From contig CM060692.1 of the NCBI GenBank assembly GCA_030686995.1, positions 12,567,465 to 12,631,464 on the forward strand: a stretch of 64,000 nucleotides of DNA. The letters run 5' to 3'. Position 1 is the stretch's first letter; each line of letters starts with the position of its first letter. The notes beneath the pieces are model-generated. The model worked only from the letters and a program-made list of their open reading frames with translations. It was not told the origin of the DNA and made no database searches. Below are positions 1-11,130 of this stretch, one piece after another. The stretch is from Artemisia argyi (Eukaryota > Streptophyta > Magnoliopsida > Asterales > Asteraceae). The translations under genes and the position numbers were made by a program.

Positions 1-2
1 AT

Positions 3-1460
3 TTTTATAAGCCGAATTTATGTTACGATTCTCAATGTTTTAACCAACCCCCACAAACTTCCGATTTTTCTAATAATATTTGTGAAATTAAATCCGTGAT
101 CGAGAAGTTAAAAGAATTGGTGGCTAATCGTTATACGTATACTTCCGAGCCTCAAGTGAAATCGATGGAAGAACTTCTTGCCGAAGAACGAAAATCTAAA
201 TTTTGTGAGTGTTGTATGTACGACGACGACGATGATTCCACGATTACAATCGTTCTTAACCCTAAAAAAGAATCTATCTCTACTTCCATAGAACCTGATG
301 ACTCTCTAAAAATGGGGGACGAGCATCTAAACACTATTCTGGCAACGGAATCCGACGAATTCAATAAGTCTAGTGTTGAGAACTTCGTCCCAATCCCAAG
401 TGAGTCCGGGGAAATTTCTAATGGTGATTCTGAAATTGTTTCTGATTCTTCTTATCCTTCTTTCACACCGGTTGAGAGTTGTGATGTCTTTTTAGACGAA
501 ATCGAAGCTTGTCTTGCTAATTCTAACCCGACGATGGTTGATGATACTAATTTTGATCCTGAGGAAGATATCCGTTTAATTGAGGAATTATTGAATGAAG
601 AACCGTCAATTTCTCTCCCTCCGATGAGCAATGAAGATTTTGATGAAGTTGAAAGTTATTCCGATTCTCACAACGAGTACACTACGAGTGATGAAGACTC
701 TTGTGTAGATATCGATGATTATGAAGAAGATGTTGATGTGGAAATACAAGATGAAACTCTTCGTGAAAAATTATCCAAAGTTTATCTTCTCATTTCTAAG
801 ATCGAGGCGTTGAAAGATCCTCCGACTTTTTCTCCTATCCCCGATATGGATAGTGATTTCTTACCCGAGCTTGAAATTTTTCGATTTGAAGAGACGAGTA
901 GTGGCAATCCCACTATTCATGCTTTCTCTCTTCCGGATTATGAGCGTTTTGATTTTGAAATTGATTTTGAGCTTATTACCGATAATCCGTCACGTGACTC
1001 TCTTTTAGAGGATGTTGATCGATTTCTTGCTACGGATGACTTGATACCACCGGGTATTGAGAATGACGATAATGGCCTTCGAAGAAATGTTCTTGAAGAA
1101 ATTCATAATGATGATGTACTTACCGATGCTGATTCATCTATCTTCGATTTACCTTCTTCTCGTCCACCGGCGAAACCACCGGATGTAGATTTTGAATCAG
1201 ATACGAATGAAGATAATTTTGGAGTGGTGGACGAGATTTCTGAACATGATGTTCCTGTACTTGATATTTTACCCACCCAACCCACCCGTGATTCAGAAAT
1301 CGACTTTGCTTTTATCATTTGGGTGTTTCAACCTTTCTTTACTTATCCCCTCATTTCTTCACTTTTCCACTCCACCGGGAGTGAGGATACCGTTTTTGAC
1401 CCCGGCATCTCCGTTTGTGCCTGGTGTCCGTTCTATCTGCTCTCCCCAAGGACGAATTAA
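3..1460 (+). CDS. gag-derived acidic polyprotein tail, 5' truncated by the window edge
   Basis: The frame is open to the left edge; there is no ATG at the beginning, so the protein starts outside the window. It is strongly acidic, with Asp/Glu runs such as DDDDD near 220 and repeated DEVESYSDS-like segments. It has a MGDEHLN motif near 312 and ends with a hydrophobic stretch (about 1305-1370) followed by GSEDTVFDPGIS. From memory, this layout matches the pol-less Athila-type polyproteins abundant in Asteraceae predictions, in which a gag zinc-knuckle region precedes an acidic tail ending in the same motif. The function of the tail is unknown. The hydrophobic segment near the C-terminus could be membrane-seeking, but a single segment is weak evidence. 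No stop interrupts the visible part. Confidence 0.65.
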   Translation, partial: FYKPNLCYDSQCFNQPPQTSDFSNNICEIKSVIEKLKELVANRYTYTSEPQVKSMEELLAEERKSKFCECCMYDDDDDSTITIVLNPKKESISTSIEPDDSLKMGDEHLNTILATESDEFNKSSVENFVPIPSESGEISNGDSEIVSDSSYPSFTPVESCDVFLDEIEACLANSNPTMVDDTNFDPEEDIRLIEELLNEEPSISLPPMSNEDFDEVESYSDSHNEYTTSDEDSCVDIDDYEEDVDVEIQDETLREKLSKVYLLISKIEALKDPPTFSPIPDMDSDFLPELEIFRFEETSSGNPTIHAFSLPDYERFDFEIDFELITDNPSRDSLLEDVDRFLATDDLIPPGIENDDNGLRRNVLEEIHNDDVLTDADSSIFDLPSSRPPAKPPDVDFESDTNEDNFGVVDEISEHDVPVLDILPTQPTRDSEIDFAFIIWVFQPFFTYPLISSLFHSTGSEDTVFDPGISVCAWCPFYLLSPRTN

Positions 1461-1820
1461 ATTCGGGGATCGAGTCAAGCTCATGTGACTCGGTGAACAA
1501 AAACAAGCGCTTCGTGGGAGGCACCCCATGCTTATCCATTTCATTTTCTTTATTTTCTATTTTCTTTAATAACGTGACATGAGGGGGGGCGACCCTTTCC
1601 AAATCTCGTGTTTTCGTGGTTGTTGTTTATGAATGTTCAGGAATTTCCCCGAAGTTTGAGGACTCTCGTGCTCGTGGTTTGTCGTTCTCTCCACTCGAGT
1701 CTCATCCTTCGCTGCTCTTTCGGAAATTCACCATATCCAAAATCTTATCGACTAACGTTTATCTCTTGGCATAATTAATAAACGGCCTTAGATTTTACGT
1801 AGGATTACCTGTACCCTTAA

Positions 1821-1858
1821 AACATTGAGGACAATGTTTCACTTTAGTCTGGGGGGTG
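1821..1858 (+). promoter_or_regulatory. Hairpin plus G-rich polypurine-like tract
   Basis: AACATTG, loop AGGA, CAATGTT forms a perfect 7-bp inverted repeat at 1821-1838, followed by a G-rich tract (TAGTCTGGGGGG). The same arrangement, hairpin then purine tract, occurs in X and Y. The position about 1.6 kb before the 3' LTR suggests an internal plus-strand priming or RNA-structure signal; that role is inferred. Confidence 0.5.
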
Positions 1859-1958
1859 AATCTTCGATTCGATTTGACCTGTACCATCGTCTGAGCTGTT
1901 AACTTACGCAACTCCGTTTTCCACCAAAAATTTTTACTTTTTGTCACCGCTTTATTAT

Positions 1959-1960
<2 letters not shown>

Positions 1961-1997
<37 letters not shown>
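1961..1997 (+). repeat. 37-base poly(A) run inside element W
   Basis: An uninterrupted A run follows TTATGC. Y has an A run after TATGC at 60832-60855 and X has T-rich runs before GCATA (16311-16351, minus-strand element), so the tract appears to be an inherited part of this element group. Confidence 0.85.
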
Positions 1998-1999
<2 letters not shown>

Positions 2000-3450
2000 A
2001 AAAAAGAAGTGAAAAAATGAAAAATAATATATGATATGAATGATAAGTTTTGACACCTTGTTTTGACTTTCCTACCGGCGTGAGTAGAAATAAATGTTCC
2101 GACTTGACCGGGCGTGTTGAGCCCTAGCTTGTTTCCCTTAACCAAAATAATCAAAAGATTATGGCTAAGCATCCGCGGATCTCATTATTTGGGATTTTAA
2201 ATTTGCGGAGATCGAGGAATGATAGAGTTTATTTAGAAGTTTCGTGCTATACACGGATCGCATTACTGGGATTTAAAAAACCCACGAGAGGTACTTGTGG
2301 CCTCCTTGTTCCCACCAGCTTGCACACCAATATATAAAAATAGATGTCTAGGATTAATTAAGGGTATACGGTTTGGGCAATACTTAGTTTTTTCTCGTTC
2401 CCAACAAAATCTCTGCATACGGGGGTTTGGTACACATTGAGGTACTGCCAGTGTTACGGTGAAATAGACTATTGCATCTTGCCGGTTCGCAGCCGATGTT
2501 GTGATCTTAGTAAAGGCCGTAGGACTCGGGGTTTGGCATATGATTATGAATATCAATAATAATAGTCCAAAGCCAAATAAAAAGGCAGAGGAATCCAAAG
2601 CTACAAAAAAGCAGCGGATAGAAATCCAAAGTCATAATAAAGCTCTTACATCTTAGCGGCTCATAAACCGTTGACTGTAAAAGAATAAAGGACTAAGGAC
2701 AAAAGTATTATTAAAGTGCTTATGATTATGCAAAAATGCCAAACTTCGACTCCGGGGGTTTCCCTAATAAAAAGCTTCCGTTTCGGGTATCAAACATGGT
2801 ATGTCTCGGTCGTAAATAAAAAGGGAGCCTCCACAAATCGTGTTAAATCAGAGACCTTCATGTGGACCCGATTTCTGTATGCAGGGATTTTCGAGGGAAA
2901 GTTTGGAAACTACTTAGCGTTCAAATTTTGTGCTCTTATCGGACTAACAAATATCGAAACGAGAAAATATGAAGCAATTCATTTCTCACAAATTAAAATC
3001 TTTAGATACAACTAAGGATCTGGGGACAAGAGGTAATACACAAGTAACTTTTGTGGGCAGTGTTAGCATCTAACTTCTGGTAAACAATGATTTCGATTTT
3101 ACGCTTAGTTTGGGAGCTTGTGAAAAATCAAGGATGATGATTTTTATCCGTATGGTCTCTTCTCTGTGAGAAGTGTTTCTACTCGTAGACCCTGAAAGTT
3201 ATCAACAGATAAGAATTGATAATGAAAGTCAAAGCAAACCGTCACCTATATAAAAATGAAAAAGTACAAAAATAGTAGTAGTAGTTGTTATTCATGAAAA
3301 TCGGAAAACGGAGCGTTTTTGAGAATAAATGATTTTAATATCTCTTTTGAACATCATTGCTACTTTACAACGTCAGTAAAGAGAGGTTTTAAAATTATTT
3401 ATCTCTTAAGCGTGAGGTGATGACATTGCGTGAGGGCACGGCAATACCTT

Positions 3451-3464
3451 AGTCTGGGGGATTT
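3451..3464 (+). promoter_or_regulatory. Polypurine tract of element W
   Basis: AGTCTGGGGGATTT lies directly before the TGATGAG start of the LTR, the expected place for plus-strand priming. It repeats the G-rich motif found at 1845-1858. Confidence 0.65.
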
Positions 3465-6400
3465 TGATGAGTGCTTAATCACTCATCCTTTTTAGACCTT
3501 AATTCAGACCAAAAACACCAAATACTAACCAAAAATGCCAAGAGAATGCATGTTTTTGTATTTGTGTATGTGCAGGTACGGATATGAGAAAAACGAACAA
3601 AATCGACACCAAAACCGACAAAAACGAGCACGAGAATGGAAAGTGTCAAAAGCCGGAGCCGGGAAAGTCAAATGGTCAAAGTCCAAGCTTAAAAAGTCAA
3701 ATTCAACCTCAAAGATTCATCATGTTCCAAGTTTAGTCCCTGAGCAAAGTTTGAGAAATTGGCGACATCAGTCCCTGCAGTTTTAGAATTTGTCGAATAT
3801 GGTCCTTTGATGAAATATCCGAAGAAAAATCAAAAGAGGTCCCTCATAAATCATAGAATGTCAATTTATACCCTTGGAGAAAGTTTCAAAGATATACAGA
3901 TTTGGTCCTTGGAGTTTGGGAAAATACAACATTGGTCCTTGGAATATTTTTTACTACTCCTAATAATAAAACATTACAACCGGATTTACAATTTAAATCC
4001 ATAATCCCACATAGCCCATCTCACCTTGTACCAGCCCACTACCTAAACAATATTACCCAATCCACCCTTTTTACCCGGCCTGCTATGTTTACCCACGGTC
4101 AACCCACACACCCCAGTCAACGCAAAACAATAAAACCCCCAATTTCATATCCCGCGTCCCTTTTTAACCCAGAATTTACTGTTTGTAAGAACCCTAAATC
4201 CCAAACCAAACAATTACCCCAGTTACATCATAATTACCCAATGATTGGGCATTCTAGAAGGTGTCAGGGTATGGCAGAGACACGTGGGCCAATCACAAGC
4301 CTCACGCGGGATCAAGGATGTCACATCATTTAATCAATGGCTGTGGATGAGTGGATAAATCTGGAAACGCATCTAAAGGCTATGGAGGGACTCAAACAAA
4401 CACACCACATGGATTGATGACCTGGACTCTCACCCTCTCAGGCTATAAAAAGACCAATCTTCTCTCACGTTGAAGGCGTTAGATTAGGTTTAAATTTTAG
4501 GAGTAGAATAATTTAATTGAGCTCATTGTAATTTTGATTTCAAATTGTACTCTCAAATTCAGTTTAAATAAAAGTCTACTTTTCATTTAATTTACCTTGC
4601 AATTTTAATTATGTTTTACTTACTCTAATTGTTTTAAATCAGTTTTAAGTCTTCATTGATCACTTTTGAGCATTTCAAAGTTTCATTAAAGTTTTTAGTA
4701 ATATTGTGGTTGTGTTAATCAAAGTCAGTTCATACTCTTGATTCTGGGGTTATAGTATTTGATGAATGATTTCTGGGTTTGTTGTAGCCTATCTACGGAT
4801 AGGCATGGATCAAATGAGTTCCCTGTTCAGCTGGGACTAGAAAGTAAGTGTCCATTTTAATTTCTGCATATCTCTTTAGTTTAGTCCATTTAATGTTCTC
4901 TATAGCTTATCTGCTTAGTGTAGCTTAGTTTAGTTGTTTGTGTGTTTAAATATTAGCTGGTACATGTCCATTTCATAATTTGCATTTTCACTGCCTAGTA
5001 TCACTCATATTGCATTTCATAGTTCTGGTAGTTTTAGTTAGAAGTTACTATTCCATTGGCTTTTAAATCAGCTTAGTAGTGTAGAAGAATCAGTAGCATT
5101 GTTAAATTTAGCTTAAGACCAGATAACGTAGTGTAACATGCCATTTGAGAGGGTGTTTGGATATAGAATAGTTGCTGAGTTTGGAGGTGTTGTAGGCTGC
5201 AGAAGTGATTGAGTTAGTTTATAGTAATGGCAGATAAGAAGATTATACACAAATTTGGTAGGTAACAAGCTAAAATTCAAAATTCTCTTCTTAGCTAAAT
5301 TCTGTGTTCATGTAGGAGTCCTAGTTGCTGCAAACTTGAATCTAGGTAGATACTAGGTACACTTAGGATAATTAGTTGTTAAACAAGTTAAATATAACAG
5401 TTATAATCAGGATTGAGCCTCAGAATCTCAATTAAGTCAAAGCTTAGGTTGAATTAAAAAGTCAAAGTTTGTAAGTGAAATAGGTCATACTGCTGCTGAA
5501 TCTCAGGACCATTCACTGTTCAATTGAGTTTGGAAGTCTAATATTTCTGGTTTTCTAGGTACCTAGTAGTATAGGTTAGCATTGCCCCCATAAGCTCACC
5601 CGTTACAGCTTATTTCATCTGCTTATTTGGTCTATCTTATTGAGTAATTGTGCCTAGTTTCTGTTTCTCATTTTGTGGGCTGCAAATTTTGTTCCCTGGC
5701 TTTTATTCTGAGGTTTATTGCTTATAATAGTTCTATTGTGCCCATAGTTACTTATTTCTCTGTGTTGGAACGAAATTGCTTAAACTGCTTGGCTACGGCT
5801 TATTCGTTTTTTGCTTATTTGAACTGTTTGGTACCTTATCTATTTTCTGAGTTCAATTTGGTCTGAGTTTTGTTCATTTAAGTTTTTCTAAGTCAAAAAG
5901 TCATTGGGTCAAACTTTGGTCAACCTTGGTCAACTGTGCTTATAATTAAGCACTTAATTCTCCACTGATTTCAAAGCAACTGTCGCTACAATGTTCCTTT
6001 TTCAAGTTTTATATTTTTCATAAGTTTAGAATAATATTTTAGAATTTCCCTGAAATTTTCACATTTTTCTGAGCTCATTTGCTATTTTTCTTATTTTATT
6101 TTCAATTTTAATCATTTTTAATTACTTTTTAATTACTAAAAATTCCAAAAAAATCAGAAATTTCCCAGAAAAATCCAAAAAAATATTAGAAAATTATTTT
6201 TAGTTATTTTAGAATTTTAGAAATTTATTTTGCATTTTGTTTCATTTATTTTGAATTTCTTTTGAATTTTTAATTAGATTTAATACTTTTTAATTTCCAA
6301 AAATTACATAAAAAGCCAAAAAAATTAGTTTTTAGTTTTAAAATTTCTTTTTAGTTATTTTATAATTTTCAAAATTTAATTTTTATTTTTCTCACTTTAT

Positions 6401-6812
6401 TTTCATTTTCTTTTAATTTTTAATTAGTAAAAATAGTTTTTAATTCATAATAAATAAATAAAAAGTCAAAAAAATATTTTTCTTTTTCTCAAAATTTTCT
6501 TTTATCATTTTTAATTTTTAAAAATTATTTCCAAGTCCGTAGGAGTAGCGTAGCTTAAAAGTCGCGTTTTATTTCGCGCGTTGACGTTTATTTTACGTTT
6601 AACTTTACGTTTGCGATTCTACGTTACGTTTTAAGTTTGTTTAGTTGATTTACGTGTTTAATTTCTTATTTGTGCTTCATTTACTATTTCATTAGTATAA
6701 AATTATTCAAATCACTTTTTACCGTTTTCACGACACGTTTCACGATTCGGGAATTCGAAATTCCATTCACACCTTCGCTGGGACACGACCAGGGGAAATA
6801 CTTTCCTAAGCA
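3465..6812 (+). repeat. 3' LTR of element W (right end estimated)
   Basis: The LTR starts TGATGAGTGC right after the polypurine tract. A likely TATA box (CTATAAAAAG) lies at about 4443-4452. The middle part is very AT-rich with many ATTTTTAATT-like stretches (about 6000-6530). The end is set at a CA after GGGACACGACC near 6780, because similar wording lies near the end of related LTRs and the sequence then changes to a Pro/Ser-rich coding frame. The real end could differ by tens of bases. Confidence 0.55.
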
Positions 6813-6826
6813 TTTCTTCGGTTTAA

Positions 6827-7213
6827 AAAAACTATACCACAAAAAGACTATATCACAATACCACTCCATCACCTCAACCTCAATGCTCATCTCCAAGTGC
6901 TCCTAATGCACCCTCAAAAACACCATCCACCCATGAAACCTCAAAAACACCATCCACTCATGAAACACCATCCACTCATGAAACCTCAAAATCATCCATA
7001 CCATCAACATCATCAATCAATGACTACATTAACACCCACTCATCACCTCCACCAAAAATTTCACAACCACCACCAACCATTGATAATGCCTTTATTGATA
7101 CATGTCTGTGTTGCACCACCAACCCTATCTCATGGAGCTTACTTGAAGCCCATGGTGATGCATGCCTTTGTTGCATCCATAACAGGAACCGTCATTTACG
7201 GTCTAAGAGATAA
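6827..7213 (+). pseudogene. Ser/Thr/Pro-rich 3' frame of C1, interrupted by element W
   Basis: An open frame without an early ATG runs to TAA at 7211-7213. It has short repeats of the type TPSTHET and SKTPSTHET, then two cysteine clusters, DTCLCC and DACLCC, separated by about 26 residues, the second followed by a basic HNRNRHL. It starts abruptly where the W LTR ends, so the 5' part was probably separated by that insertion. A longer frame in another phase (6897-7361) is mostly His/Pro low complexity and is less credible. The family is not recognised; it may be the variable 3' ORF seen after pol in some copia elements. Confidence 0.4.
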
Positions 7214-7582
7214 GATACACTACATGTTTTCATACATTGGAAACTTGCTCCATCAACCACCACCAACCACATCTACACCTCCTCCACCACCAACAACAAC
7301 TACAACCCCTCCACCACCACCACCATCATCTCCACCTCCACCATCACCCTCTATAAACTAGAGACGATTCATGTTTGGGGAATAAATTTGTTTAAACCAT
7401 TTTGGTGGAAAGCTCTAGGAAGAACACTAATATTGGAGCTTTGGTTTTTAGTTAGTTTGGTTTTTAGTTAATTTTGGGCATTATTTAGTTTGGTTACTTC
7501 AAATGCATTTTCAATGTATTGTGTTAATTAACCATGTTTAGTTTGTTTTCCTCTAATAGAAATGGTTACTTTTAGTTGCTCG

Positions 7583-7584
<2 letters not shown>

Positions 7585-7661
<77 letters not shown>
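7585..7661. repeat. (AT)n microsatellite, about 77 bp
   Basis: A pure TA/AT dinucleotide run. The Tyr/Ile-repeat reading frames over it on both strands are artefacts of the repeat. Confidence 0.95.
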
Positions 7662-7662
<1 letters not shown>

Positions 7663-7719
7663 CATGCTCTCTAAATATTTTTGCAAGTATTCCATATCTC
7701 GATACCTTCTTAAGACCTC

Positions 7720-7886
7720 CAAGCGAGGGGGAGTATACATCAAGGGGGAGCTCTATACTCGTCGGGATAACCTTTTTGATGCTAAAAAAAAGGGGGAGAA
7801 CTGATATAAACTCACAATAATACTTGTATATATACTAATTTTCGCTTAATGAGTTTAGATTTTGTAATCATCAAAAAGGGGTAGAT
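7720..7886 (+). promoter_or_regulatory. Cluster of polypurine tracts before the C1 LTR
   Basis: Four G-rich tracts occur: GCGAGGGGGAGTA (about 7723), CAAGGGGGAGC (about 7741), AAAAAAAAGGGGGAGAA (about 7784) and AAAAAGGGGTAGAT (about 7873). The last directly precedes the LTR and is the likely plus-strand primer. Multiple upstream copies are typical of SIRE/Maximus-type copia elements. Confidence 0.6.
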
Positions 7887-9156
7887 TGTTGACATAAATA
7901 ATGCATAAAAACGTTATTTATATTTTTTGATATCTCTATGTTTTGACGATCACAAAATGTAAAATTATCAAATGTAAGATTACTACGTAAACAAGTATTA
8001 AGCTAGTTTATATCAATTTATCCAATTTAATCACTAAATTATGAATAAACAAGTGCTTAATACATCTCATGATCAAAAGGGTATTTAATTAATTATTACA
8101 AAGTTTATTTAATTATATAAACATATTATATATTTTTGAAAAACACTTTTGGTAATAAAGAAAAATGTTTTAATCATACTAAATATATGAATTCAAATTT
8201 TTAACCAAAATCAGTTAGTTTTTCACCAAATAAACTTTCCCCACTAAATGTCAGATTTTCTGGCCGTTATAGCTGGGCGGCCCCCTTAATTATAAGGGGC
8301 GGTCCCCTTAAAATTGAGGGGCCCGACCATGAATTAAGGGGACCGGCCAGGCTCCTGTGTCAGAATCTGTCAGAATTTTCTCCTTAAATCTGGAATTTTT
8401 CACTACCTTTTGCACGAAAATTTCAGATCTAAAACTCTCTAAACATCTTCCAAAACCCCTTGATCATTAGATTACTAATCCTTGTTTCAAGTGATTCAAT
8501 CCCTTCACATCCATCCTCATCCAAAGTGCAAAAGAAGAATACTCCTTCTACAACTAAGTTCAAGAAGTATTGTAGAGTAGTTGTGTATATTGTGTATATT
8601 ATTTGTGAGGTTGTGTTGTGCTTGTAATAAGTAGTTTAGGAGAAGTAGAAGTTGTGTAGTAGTGAAGTGATGTGAAGTAGATAGGTGTGAAGTAGAAAGT
8701 TAAGAAGAAGAATTGGTGTGGAGTAGATAGGTGTGAAGTAGAAAGTTGTGAAGTATATTTGTGTGAAGAGGTTGTGTAGAAGTTGTGATTTAGTTGTGAC
8801 GAAGTTGTGGTGTGTACATTGGTGTGTAAGGTTTTCTCCGACATAAGGGAGTTTGTTGACATAGTGAAGAAAACTCTCGAGTAGGTGACTCGGGTAGTGG
8901 AGTAGGAGCAAGGAAGGTGACCTTGTAGCCGAACCACTATAAATCCTTGTGTTGTGGTTTGATCTTTCCAACTCTTTTCATTACTTACTTATTTACTTAT
9001 ACAATATTAGCTTAGTTAGTTAGTAACTATATAATTGTTCATATAGTGCAAGTATTGAGATCACATAAACTAGAATCGGAATTTTTAAAACAAACTTGTT
9101 TTTATAAATTTTAAAATGGACGTAAAACTATTCAACCCCCCTTCTAGTTTTCCACA
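7887..9156 (+). repeat. 3' LTR of copia-like element C1
   Basis: It starts TGTTGACATA after the polypurine tract and ends near CCACA, just after CAACCCCCCTTCTAG. Inside are a GC-rich inverted-repeat block (8274-8350) and a G/T/A-rich section with a 45-bp direct repeat (about 8675-8747). The frames on the opposite strand over 8599-8971 are low complexity. Confidence 0.6.
8274..8350. repeat. GC-rich nested inverted repeats in the C1 LTR
   Basis: CCCCTTA-ATTA-TAAGGGG forms a perfect stem at about 8285-8302. GGTCCCCTTAA (about 8311) pairs with TTAAGGGGACC (about 8334), with further GGGGCCC wording between. The block is GC-rich inside an AT-rich LTR. Confidence 0.7.
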
Positions 9157-9490
9157 ACTATTGTTCATCCAATGGTCACATAAATTTTTTGTTTGTGTGG
9201 CCTTTTGTAATATTTAGTCACACAAAGCATATTTGTTTTGGGTATTTAGTCACATACAATTAAGCATAAAGTGGCAAAAAAATGTTAATAAGTGTGACCA
9301 TATGTTGTTTAATGTGAAGAAATATATATTTTGTGTGACTATTGATAATCCAATTGCTACATGATTTTTTTTGTGTGGCCTTTTGTAATATTTAGTCACA
9401 CAACGAATTAAGAAAACAGTGACCAAATGTGTTAATAAGTGTGGCTGTATGCATCTTTTAGTCACATTTAAAAAATCAATATATATCAAA
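9157..9490. repeat. Left subterminal repeats of CACTA element D
   Basis: Motifs such as TTTAGTCACA, GTGTGACCATATG, GTGTGACTATTG and TGTGTGGCCTTTTGTAATATT occur several times in both directions; one segment (about 9200 and 9375) is nearly duplicated. The wording matches the right subterminal region. Confidence 0.55.
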
Positions 9491-11130
9491 ACAAATTCAA
9501 ATACAATAAACTAAAATGTATATAACTGAACCACTAATACATATCATACAAGCAGTACTAACTATATGAACCAACAATAGTAACTTATAACTAACAGTTG
9601 TAACTAATACACTAGCAGTACTAACATTTGTAACTACTACACTAGCAGCTTCAACAAGGGCTTCATGTTCTTCGTCCAACCTTTTTATCTTTTCTCTGAT
9701 TCATAAAAGTAACTGAAGTTATTTGCAGAATGGGAAGTAACCATCTTGTTTTTTTTCCTTAAAATTCTGCTCGTGGCATCCCTGATTCATGAAAGTAACT
9801 GAAGTTTTTTTTTTCTTCTGAAAACAACAAAGTGAACAAAAGATTTGGCAATAATAAAAGATTTGGCAAAAACAAAACGCAAAAGTTATAATACAATGTC
9901 GCAAAGGTAAGTAATTTCATGTGTCCAAAACATGCACAAAACAACACCTTCATACTTTCCATGATAATATGGACCAATGTTTCTAACATGGGGTCCGTAG
10001 AGCTTTCAAGTAACTGCCTGCTTTTTATATAAAGTTTGGTCCTCTACAAACTTTACCAATAACAAGAGATCATTGTTTTAGATGCAGTGCTACTACATTA
10101 ACTATGAAGTATCCAGTACGTGGAAGATGAAACTTTAATTCATAGATCATATGCATTTGAAACATAAAAAGGTGAATTAAAGAAAATGAACGGACAATAA
10201 GTACCTGAAGAACGGAACTAAGAGGAAATTTTACAGGTTTCTGAATGCAAAGGTAACCTCCTTGACGTGCTTAAACTGATACTGCAGTGACATTTGCAGA
10301 AAGATGTTAAAAATACTGAAACATTTTGAATACTCAAAAAAAAAAAAAAAAAAAACATTGAAATAAATAGATAGAGCATATTCTAATACTGCAATGCACT
10401 CAAGACCAGACATAAAATGTGCAACGGTAATTCCAGGAAAAGCCTGAAATATTCATGTGCAAGCATCCTTATGACAAAAAAAAATTGAATTTTGTAAACT
10501 GATATCCTTCATTATCCATAGCAACGAAAACCAGGAGATAACAAGCATTAATGCAAAAGTAGAAAACTTTGAACTAATTTTCAAAACTTTAACATGAATA
10601 TATTGATACATGAAGAAGAGGGGATCGCAAAGCAAAAGTAATATCTAATACACAACCTTAATATGCAGCTCTAATCATATTATGATTCGCTGGAAGGAAG
10701 AAAATATTAATTCTTGAGAGCATTTAAATGTATATCAGATTTGGTATAGTACCTTCAAAATGTCGTTTTCTGTTATATATTCCGTCAATGACAAGCTAAG
10801 GATGCCCCCTCTAAGCTACATCAACCACCTATTACAAACACAATACGAAGATTAAGAAAGACGAAAGTAACCAAACAAAATGCCCTTCGGATATTAAAAT
10901 CTAAGTTTATGAATTGCTTACAATATTCAAATCAGAAAGTAATACATAAACGTTTTCTAACAGATAAGTTCCCCATAAAGCAAGGGCGATGGGCCACACC
11001 TTGCACAAAGAAGTCAACATGCTATGCATTCAAGAAGCAGAAGCAGATATTTCTCCTCACCCACGTCATGAAAAGGGCCTGCTAAAAACAGCATGAGTAA
11101 TACAAATCATGTCAAATTATGTCATCACCT
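9491..11130. other. Interior of element D, no supported gene
   Basis: AT-rich sequence in which I see no convincing exon. A short direct repeat (CTGATTCAT then AAAGTAACTGAAGTT) occurs near 9697 and 9782. The part next to 11130 may be downstream flank of the captured kinase gene. Confidence 0.5.

Larger units (their letters stand above)
1461..3450 (+). other. 3' noncoding region of element W
   Basis: No convincing coding frame is present. The region begins with a block containing TGGGAGGCACCCCATG (about 1518), equivalent to TGGGAGGCAACCCATG after the frame in Y (about 59034). It then holds the hairpin and G-rich tract at 1821-1858 and a 37-base poly(A) run. Short frames here are low-complexity or unconserved. 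Confidence 0.6.
1..6812 (+). mobile_element. Athila-like LTR retrotransposon W, 3' part, pol-less
   Basis: The left edge of the window lies inside this element. Visible in order are the end of a long acidic gag-tail frame, about 2 kb of noncoding sequence with a hairpin and G-rich tract, a polypurine tract, and a long LTR beginning TGATGAG. The sequence after the frame carries the TGGGAGGCA block that also follows the frame in element Y. No protease, reverse transcriptase or integrase follows the gag tail, so the element is inferred to be non-autonomous. The right end near 6812 is an estimate: the LTR start is clear, but its end is judged only from a terminal CA after a GGGACACGACC block. The TSD cannot be tested because the 5' end is outside the window. 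Confidence 0.7.
6813..9156 (+). mobile_element. Copia-like LTR element C1, 3' end
   Basis: Visible are a Ser/Thr/Pro-rich reading frame, noncoding sequence with several G-rich purine tracts, and a 3' LTR beginning TGTTGACATA. The G-rich tracts repeated before the LTR, the TGTTGA start and the CAACCCCCCTTCTAG wording near the LTR end are typical of SIRE/Maximus-type copia elements. The gag-pol part would lie left of W, outside the window, which means W inserted into the 3' section of C1. The right limit near 9156 is approximate. Confidence 0.6.

Noticed and set aside
7528..7804. Tyr/Ile-repeat reading frames on both strands
   Set aside because: They are translations of the AT microsatellite at 7585-7661.
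8599..8971. Two overlapping minus-strand frames
   Set aside because: Low-complexity Thr/Ser/His/Tyr sequence over the repeat-rich part of the C1 LTR.
9157..9200. Left terminus of the CACTA element
   Set aside because: No CACTAGTACAAAA wording is found here; the terminus is probably beyond the C1 insertion, so no left end was annotated.
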